Shown: piece after piece, positions 59,567 to 64,000 of the stretch
Layout: the number at the start of each line of letters is the position of its first letter
How positions within the stretch are numbered: the first letter of the stretch is position 1
DNA from: Actinomycetes bacterium
Lineage (GTDB): Bacteria > Planctomycetota > Phycisphaerae > JAACET01
Assembly (NCBI GenBank): GCA_030614915.1
Contig: JAUXAG010000007.1
Coordinates: 1-64,000 of the forward strand
Direction of reading: 5' to 3'
DNA length: 64,000 nt
Notes under the pieces: generated by a model
Told to the model about the DNA's origin: nothing
The model's database searches: none
Seen by the model: the letters and a program-made list of their open reading frames with translations, nothing else
Position numbers and translations under genes: made by a program

Positions 59567-61531
59567 TTGAACATCGAAAAAATCGCCCGAAAACTCAGGC
59601 CCCTAATGCCAAATCAGGTGCAGCATTGGATGCAGACAAGAGAGTTAGCTGACCCTGAACTGAAGGAATTAATTGAAAAGCAAATCATTTCTACTGCGTA
59701 CCGCCATCTGGGTGATTTTCACAGCAAAATCCTGCTGTCGCTTCCGCCTGAAAAGAAGGCTAAAGGGTCGATTGACCTTGGGAATATTCTCTATGAAAAG
59801 GACAAATGGCCTTTCGGAATCTCAACTGATGAACTAATGCAGAACATGGCTGTGCTTGGCAGGTCAGGAGCAGGCAAGACCAATGTGGCATTTCATATAC
59901 TTCAGCAGCTCGTGGCTAAGAAAATACCTTTTGTTTTCCTTGATTGGAAACGTACTGTCCGTCACCTAATCCCACTGCTTAAAAGCAGGATCAATATCTA
60001 TACGCCAGGCAGGTCTTTATTGAAGTTTCCGTTTAATCCCTTTGTTGTTCCTCCTGGTGTTGAAGCCAATGTTTATGTCAACCAGGTTGTGGACATCATG
60101 TCTGAAGCTTTCAGCCTGGGTGAAGGCTCACGAAGTATTCTGCGAAAAGCCATTGCCAAGCTCTACAATCACGGAAAGCTCTGCCCGACAGTTAAGGAAA
60201 TAATATCAGAAGTTGAACAAATGCCTGATAAAGGCCGAGTGGGCGGCTGGAAAATTACCGCAATGCGGGCACTTGAGAGCATGGAGTTCTCAAATATTGC
60301 AACTGATGACAGAATATCACAGGAGCAGCTTGCTTCAAAACTCCTGTATGAAAATACAGTTATTGAACTTGATGCCCTGGCTCAGGAGAGCAAGAAGTTT
60401 CTGGTGCCGTTGTTGTGCCTTTGGCTTTATTATGTCAGATTAAATTCAACAGACCGTGAGAAGCTGAAACTGGTTATCTTTATTGAAGAAGCTCATCATG
60501 TTCTGCATCGCCGTGACCACGTAGCAAAGGAAACTATTTTGGAAATGCTGTTTCGGCAGTGCCGCGAATTGGGGATTGGCATTATTGTTCTCGACCAACA
60601 TCCCCACCTTCTTTCAGCTGCTGCTTTGGGTAACACATATACAACAATCTGCCTGAATCAAAAAGACCCAACTGATATAAATAAGGCTGCAGCTCTTTCG
60701 TTAGTTGACAGCGAGGAAAAGAAGTATTTCAGTATGCTTCCAGTCGGGCAAGGCATTGTGAAACTTCAGGATCGCTGGACTAGACCGTTTCTTGTTCAGT
60801 TCCCGCTGGTGGATGTGAAGAAAGGAGCAGTCACAGATGATGTTCTCGCAAGGTATTTCGCTGTAACTCGCGGAAAAAGAACAGGCTCAGGGCGGAATAC
60901 CCGGCTATCTGGCCTCGTGCTTCGTGATTTCCAGCAGGTTCCACGGGTTCCATTGTATGATAACGCTCTGAATGAAGACGCATTTGCGTTCTTAGCAGAT
61001 GTTTTGAAACATCCTGATGATGGCGTAAAGGAGAGATACAAGAAACTAGGTCTAAGCATAGGGACAGGCAACAGACTGAAAGGGCAGCTTCTGGATCAAG
61101 GCTGGCTGGAGACTCAGGTAGTTGAACTTGGCAAGACAAGAAAGGTTCTTCTGAGACTGGCAAAAGCAGGGAAGCAGGCTCTTGGTCTGGATGCTAAAAC
61201 ACCTGAGCGTGCTTCATTAGTGCATGAGTATTGGAAAAGATTTTATGCCCAGCGATTTAGGGAAAAGGGCTATAAAGTGCGTCTTGAAGCTCCACGAATA
61301 TCTGGAACAATCGATGTTCTGGCAGTAAAGGACGGCGAGAGTGTAGCTGTGGAAATCGAGACAGGCAAATCTGATATTGCCAGAAATGTGAAACAGGATT
61401 TGCTGTCTGGGTTTGGTAAGGTATTGATTGTGGCTACTGATGAAAAGGCCTTGGGGATTGTAGAGCAGAAGCTGGCTAAGGAAGGGTTGGTGGGGGTTGG
61501 GCGGGTTGTGGTTGTGTTGAGGAGAGAGTGA
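59567..61531 (+). CDS. HerA/DUF87-type ATPase with C-terminal nuclease-like domain
   Basis: The 654-residue protein has an N-terminal helical part (1-75), a HerA/VirB4-like ATPase with Walker A VLGRSGAGKT (96-105) and Walker B LVIFIEEAHHVLH (about 303-315), FRQCRELGIGIIVLDQHP (sensor region), then a winged-helix-like section (about 465-545). The C-terminal domain has GTIDVLAVKDGESVAVEIET with GKS following (D...ExE...K), a restriction-fold nuclease pattern common in archaeal plasmid proteins. The start is TTG with no clear ribosome site; an in-frame ATG lies about 13 codons on. A role in DNA transfer or processing for the mobile element is likely. Confidence 0.82.
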   Translation: MNIEKIARKLRPLMPNQVQHWMQTRELADPELKELIEKQIISTAYRHLGDFHSKILLSLPPEKKAKGSIDLGNILYEKDKWPFGISTDELMQNMAVLGRSGAGKTNVAFHILQQLVAKKIPFVFLDWKRTVRHLIPLLKSRINIYTPGRSLLKFPFNPFVVPPGVEANVYVNQVVDIMSEAFSLGEGSRSILRKAIAKLYNHGKLCPTVKEIISEVEQMPDKGRVGGWKITAMRALESMEFSNIATDDRISQEQLASKLLYENTVIELDALAQESKKFLVPLLCLWLYYVRLNSTDREKLKLVIFIEEAHHVLHRRDHVAKETILEMLFRQCRELGIGIIVLDQHPHLLSAAALGNTYTTICLNQKDPTDINKAAALSLVDSEEKKYFSMLPVGQGIVKLQDRWTRPFLVQFPLVDVKKGAVTDDVLARYFAVTRGKRTGSGRNTRLSGLVLRDFQQVPRVPLYDNALNEDAFAFLADVLKHPDDGVKERYKKLGLSIGTGNRLKGQLLDQGWLETQVVELGKTRKVLLRLAKAGKQALGLDAKTPERASLVHEYWKRFYAQRFREKGYKVRLEAPRISGTIDVLAVKDGESVAVEIETGKSDIARNVKQDLLSGFGKVLIVATDEKALGIVEQKLAKEGLVGVGRVVVVLRRE

Positions 61532-61788
61532 TTCCGGGGGCGGATGGCGGTTGTTTTGGGCAAAATTTGCTCGGTAGGACCTACGAGATTCTCCGTAATG
61601 GGTAAGTGTTTACTTGGCATATGGTTACGTGATCAATGGCGGGGGATCCGGGTCTACCAAGGTTTAAGCACCCTCCCAACATCACAACAGCCATTCTTTG
61701 GGCTCGTTTAGTGCTGGCAGCACAACTTTTCTAACCTATTTTAGAAAAAAGGCTTGACTAAGGTATTGGTTTGTGGTAGGATAGCTAA

Positions 61789-61903
61789 GTTAGGTATGTT
61801 CGGCGGCATCAGTTATTGCATGTCGTTCATTTTGTTCGCGATGCCTCGTCATCTGTAGGGATTGGTTCGCACGGAGAGCAGAGTGCTTGCCGTGCGATTT
61901 TTT
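61789..61903 (+). ncRNA. Candidate small RNA with own promoter and terminator
   Basis: TTGACT (61754-61759), 17 bp and TAGGAT (61777-61782) give a promoter with start near 61789. A hairpin CGCACGG (61868-61874) / CCGTGCG (61890-61896) followed by six T's (61898-61903) is a clear rho-independent terminator. The intervening 75 nt have a second stem GGCATC (61805-61810) / GATGCC (61840-61845). No known RNA family is recognised. A transcript of about 115 nt is predicted. Confidence 0.45.
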
Positions 61904-62269
61904 GTAGCGCGAGAATGGCCAGATTAGAAGGACACCGTGGATGGGAAACAAGAAAGTACTCAGATTACGTTTTTTTTACTTGTTTTCGCGGTATTGGGAG
62001 AAGAGGATATCTCCTACCCAGGCCGATTCAAGGGGCTGCAAGGTGAATTGGCGCTAGGCCAACAGGTCTCACGCGAGCCACGGAGGGCTGCCCATTATCT
62101 ATTACAGGAGCCAAGAGCGAGGAAAAGGACAGGCCGATTCCGGCAGTAACTGAACTATGCAGAAACCTACAATGCCCAAATCTAACTCTGGAACAACCGT
62201 TAACTTTATTAACTAAGTAATATTATTTCGAAGGCTAAGCATAGCATTCAAAGCAGGAAAGGGGTACTA
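61904..62269 (+). other. Gap with a doubtful ORF (61937-62149)
   Basis: A 70-codon frame MDGKQESTQITFFLLVFAVL, ending ARKRTGRFRQ, lacks a ribosome site, and the phrase AGGCCGATTC occurs twice in it. I regard it as probably non-coding or a remnant. AAAGGGG at about 62258 belongs to the next gene. Confidence 0.25.
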
Positions 62270-63163
62270 ATGAGAAATGTCGATGGGGTCCAGGTGTCAT
62301 CCGCCGAGCAGGCTAACAGTTTTGGCGAGTTGCTCAACGCAAAAAGGAGGTTTCTGGAAAACCTTTTTGGACTAGAAGAACTCGAGATAATTCGCAAGAG
62401 AGGTTTTTTAAATGAGAATTCGTTCGATATAAACCCCAAATTTGAGTCAGCCGGAGATCTCCGGAGTTACTGGAAATCTATTCTTGCGCAGTTCGCCGAA
62501 AGGGAAACCGATTTGTCCCCAATGCGTGGCTACTCCATCGATCAGCGTGCGCAGGATCTGATAGCAGGGTTATTCTCTCCTTCTGATACTACAGGTTTGA
62601 GCATTTTGATGGTGGGATGCTATCATGTAAGTCTTTTCAACCGAGATGATGTGGTAAAAGCAGCACAGTCATTCTTAGATGCCACCCAAGCTGAAGATTA
62701 TATGCTTATCACGGCATGTAACGAAGAAGTTATGTTTGAGGAGACTTGTCCGGGGACATATGAAAATAAGTTTCTTGAGTTGATAACTTCTAACTTGTAC
62801 GCTGATCGTGTTTTCCCGATTAAGCTTCCAGAACGTCCGGAGTTTCATTTTTCGGGTCGCTTTTCCAAGTCTAGCCAAGAGGCCGACAGTGTAGACTGTC
62901 ACATCGGTTTCGAAACCCACCACTACGAAGGGGACGTGATTAGGACAAGAGTCGAAGCCGAGTCAGAGCAGAGCTTTCGCCTGGCCTTTCGTTCCTTCGC
63001 ACGTTACGTCACAGATCCTGCACGTAGTTCGCAATGCGTGATTGAAAGGAATTTGAAGTCATACAAGAAACATCTTCCACAATTCTTCTACGCTTATAGA
63101 CAATTGCCGCCTTATCTACGGGATCGGGTGCGCATAGATTTTAGTACTGTTGGGGCAACGTAG
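62270..63163 (+). CDS. Protein of unknown function
   Basis: The 297-residue soluble protein (MRNVDGVQVSSAEQANSFGE...) has mixed alpha/beta composition, with LSILMVGCYHVSLF (about 105-118) and YMLITACNEEVMFEETC (about 143-159) as its most ordered-looking strands, and a basic C-terminus (SYKKHLPQFFYAYRQLPPYL). No family motif is recognised. AAAGGGG precedes the ATG by 7 bases. The following gene starts 56 bp later in the same direction and the two are probably a pair. Confidence 0.7.
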   Translation: MRNVDGVQVSSAEQANSFGELLNAKRRFLENLFGLEELEIIRKRGFLNENSFDINPKFESAGDLRSYWKSILAQFAERETDLSPMRGYSIDQRAQDLIAGLFSPSDTTGLSILMVGCYHVSLFNRDDVVKAAQSFLDATQAEDYMLITACNEEVMFEETCPGTYENKFLELITSNLYADRVFPIKLPERPEFHFSGRFSKSSQEADSVDCHIGFETHHYEGDVIRTRVEAESEQSFRLAFRSFARYVTDPARSSQCVIERNLKSYKKHLPQFFYAYRQLPPYLRDRVRIDFSTVGAT

Positions 63164-63219
63164 TCCTGTTTGCGAACTCTTCGAACTCCCTAAAACAGAT
63201 ATTCAGGTGGGTCTATGTC

Positions 63220-63723
63220 ATGCCGCAGTTCGATTCACAATTCTTGATGGAGACGTTTTTTACACGCTGTACGGACTCCGGCCGGCACTGCGAACCAGAC
63301 CACTCGGAAGCCAAGACTTTATGTGCGACGGCAAGGATCGATCAGACTAGGCCATTTCTTGTCCGCTCCGAGTTGATCCTAAACGGGCAGATACTTGGTG
63401 ATTACCTGGATGACCTATGTGTCGAGCAAGATACACTGTTGGAAGTATGCTTTAAGATATTCAAGGACACCTGCAAAAAACCAGATAAGACCTTAAGGCA
63501 ACGCCATGTTTTGGCATCAGTAGGTTATTTGGCATTACGATTTGTTTCTGGTGGCATAAAAGTTGTGAAATATGGGCGGCCAATATACTGGGGTCGTAAT
63601 CCTTCGGAAGAATGGGAGACGGTCTGTTGTATAATGTGGGGGGCACTGTGCGATCTGCAGGACGAGGATACATTAGTGACGTGGCTGAGCAGGCTGAATG
63701 ATTACGAGAAGCCTTTACCATAG
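63220..63723 (+). CDS. Protein of unknown function, paired with the previous gene
   Basis: The 167-residue protein has five cysteines spread through the N-terminal 90 residues and a helical core (TLLEVCFKIFKDTCKKPDK, RQRHVLASVGYLALRFV). No family is recognised. AGGTGG lies upstream of the ATG. From 63724 to the end of the window (277 bp) no gene or repeat is visible. Confidence 0.6.
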   Translation: MPQFDSQFLMETFFTRCTDSGRHCEPDHSEAKTLCATARIDQTRPFLVRSELILNGQILGDYLDDLCVEQDTLLEVCFKIFKDTCKKPDKTLRQRHVLASVGYLALRFVSGGIKVVKYGRPIYWGRNPSEEWETVCCIMWGALCDLQDEDTLVTWLSRLNDYEKPLP

Positions 63724-64000
63724 CAGCTATGTGCTTGGATAAGGCTATTTTGGCTTCAGTGGTTTAATAGTACCTTGGAGCGACAGTCATCGGGAATCTT
63801 GGGGAGTGGGTTTAACCAGACGCTAACCGCCAGATGTGAAAGACATTAGATACGTCGCTGATCTGCTTTAGTTGCTGCACGTACGTTTTTCTTTGTCATA
63901 CTTCGGTACGCAGGTTTATGGCTAGCTTTTACAGAATGCGCGGAAGAAGCCGGTAGGATTAATAGGTACCGCCGGTAGTATCCTCTTATCTCTGGGAGAT

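Noticed and set aside
1-64000. CRISPR array
   Set aside because: No set of regularly spaced 20-40 bp direct repeats was seen and there are no cas genes.

Overview
The window looks like a chromosomal segment of an anaerobic planctomycete, probably of the Phycisphaerae/Sedimentisphaerales type. The evidence is a PEP-CTERM surface protein (VPEPATL...RR at its C-terminus), ECF sigma factors paired with membrane or FecR-type anti-sigma proteins, and an anaerobe-style set of rubredoxin, rubrerythrin-like and flavodiiron proteins. This assignment is inference; no rRNA gene is present. Bases 1 to about 21.8 kb are GC-rich, tightly packed housekeeping DNA. From about 21.8 kb to the end the sequence is lower in GC and mosaic, carrying integration scars, an IS element, two recombinases, a HerA-like ATPase and several self-contained accessory cassettes.

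Housekeeping part. A long minus-strand operon runs from 9.7 kb down to about 2.2 kb: nifU, iscS, a rubrerythrin-like ferritin, a DsbD-thioredoxin protein, a flavodiiron protein, serine acetyltransferase, rubredoxin and a metal-efflux permease, followed by a ZIP transporter and a SpoIIE-type phosphatase. It joins cysteine synthesis, Fe-S assembly, thiol redox, O2/peroxide reduction and metal transport. Divergent from it are metX, metW and a PPC/DUF296 protein (9.9-12.5 kb). Then come two B12-binding-type radical SAM proteins, an RRM RNA-binding protein, a Ycf46-like AAA ATPase, a GcvR-like double-ACT protein, a STAS protein, and a DUF2089-type regulator/membrane protein/M16 peptidase operon with a clear promoter and operator.

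Accessory part. At 22.1-22.6 kb there are integrase-type tails read through two tRNA 3'-end fragments. At 22.9-24.3 kb lies a complete ISKra4-family element with a 9-bp target duplication and a frameshifted transposase. From 24.7 to 34.2 kb there is a RiPP-like cluster: on the minus strand an ECF sigma factor, a FecR anti-sigma factor, a membrane protein, a 77-residue precursor with nine cysteines in 18 residues, a radical SAM/SPASM maturase and an ABC exporter, with a second ECF sigma/membrane-protein pair converging on it. From 34.8 to 38.9 kb there is an AT-rich TrlF-type PHP-ATPase with a possible nuclease partner. A catalytic-domain-only tyrosine recombinase and the PEP-CTERM protein follow.

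From 42 to 61.5 kb the DNA resembles a mobile element with archaeal flavour: an archaeal-type integrase, winged-helix regulator, HEPN-like protein, two paralogous membrane proteins and a HerA/DUF87 ATPase-nuclease. It carries two cargo systems. One is a complete ubiquitin-like conjugation cassette (49.4-53.5 kb): Ubl, an E2 fused to a RING-like CxxC array, a JAMM protease and an E1, preceded by two unknown proteins and a 23-residue micropeptide. The other is a MerR-controlled operon (59.1-54.2 kb) of an orotate-phosphoribosyltransferase-like enzyme, an S-adenosylhomocysteine-hydrolase-like fusion and two OMP-decarboxylase-fold proteins. The Ubl cassette, the Cys-rich RiPP cluster and the pyrimidine-like operon are the strongest candidates for undescribed biology.
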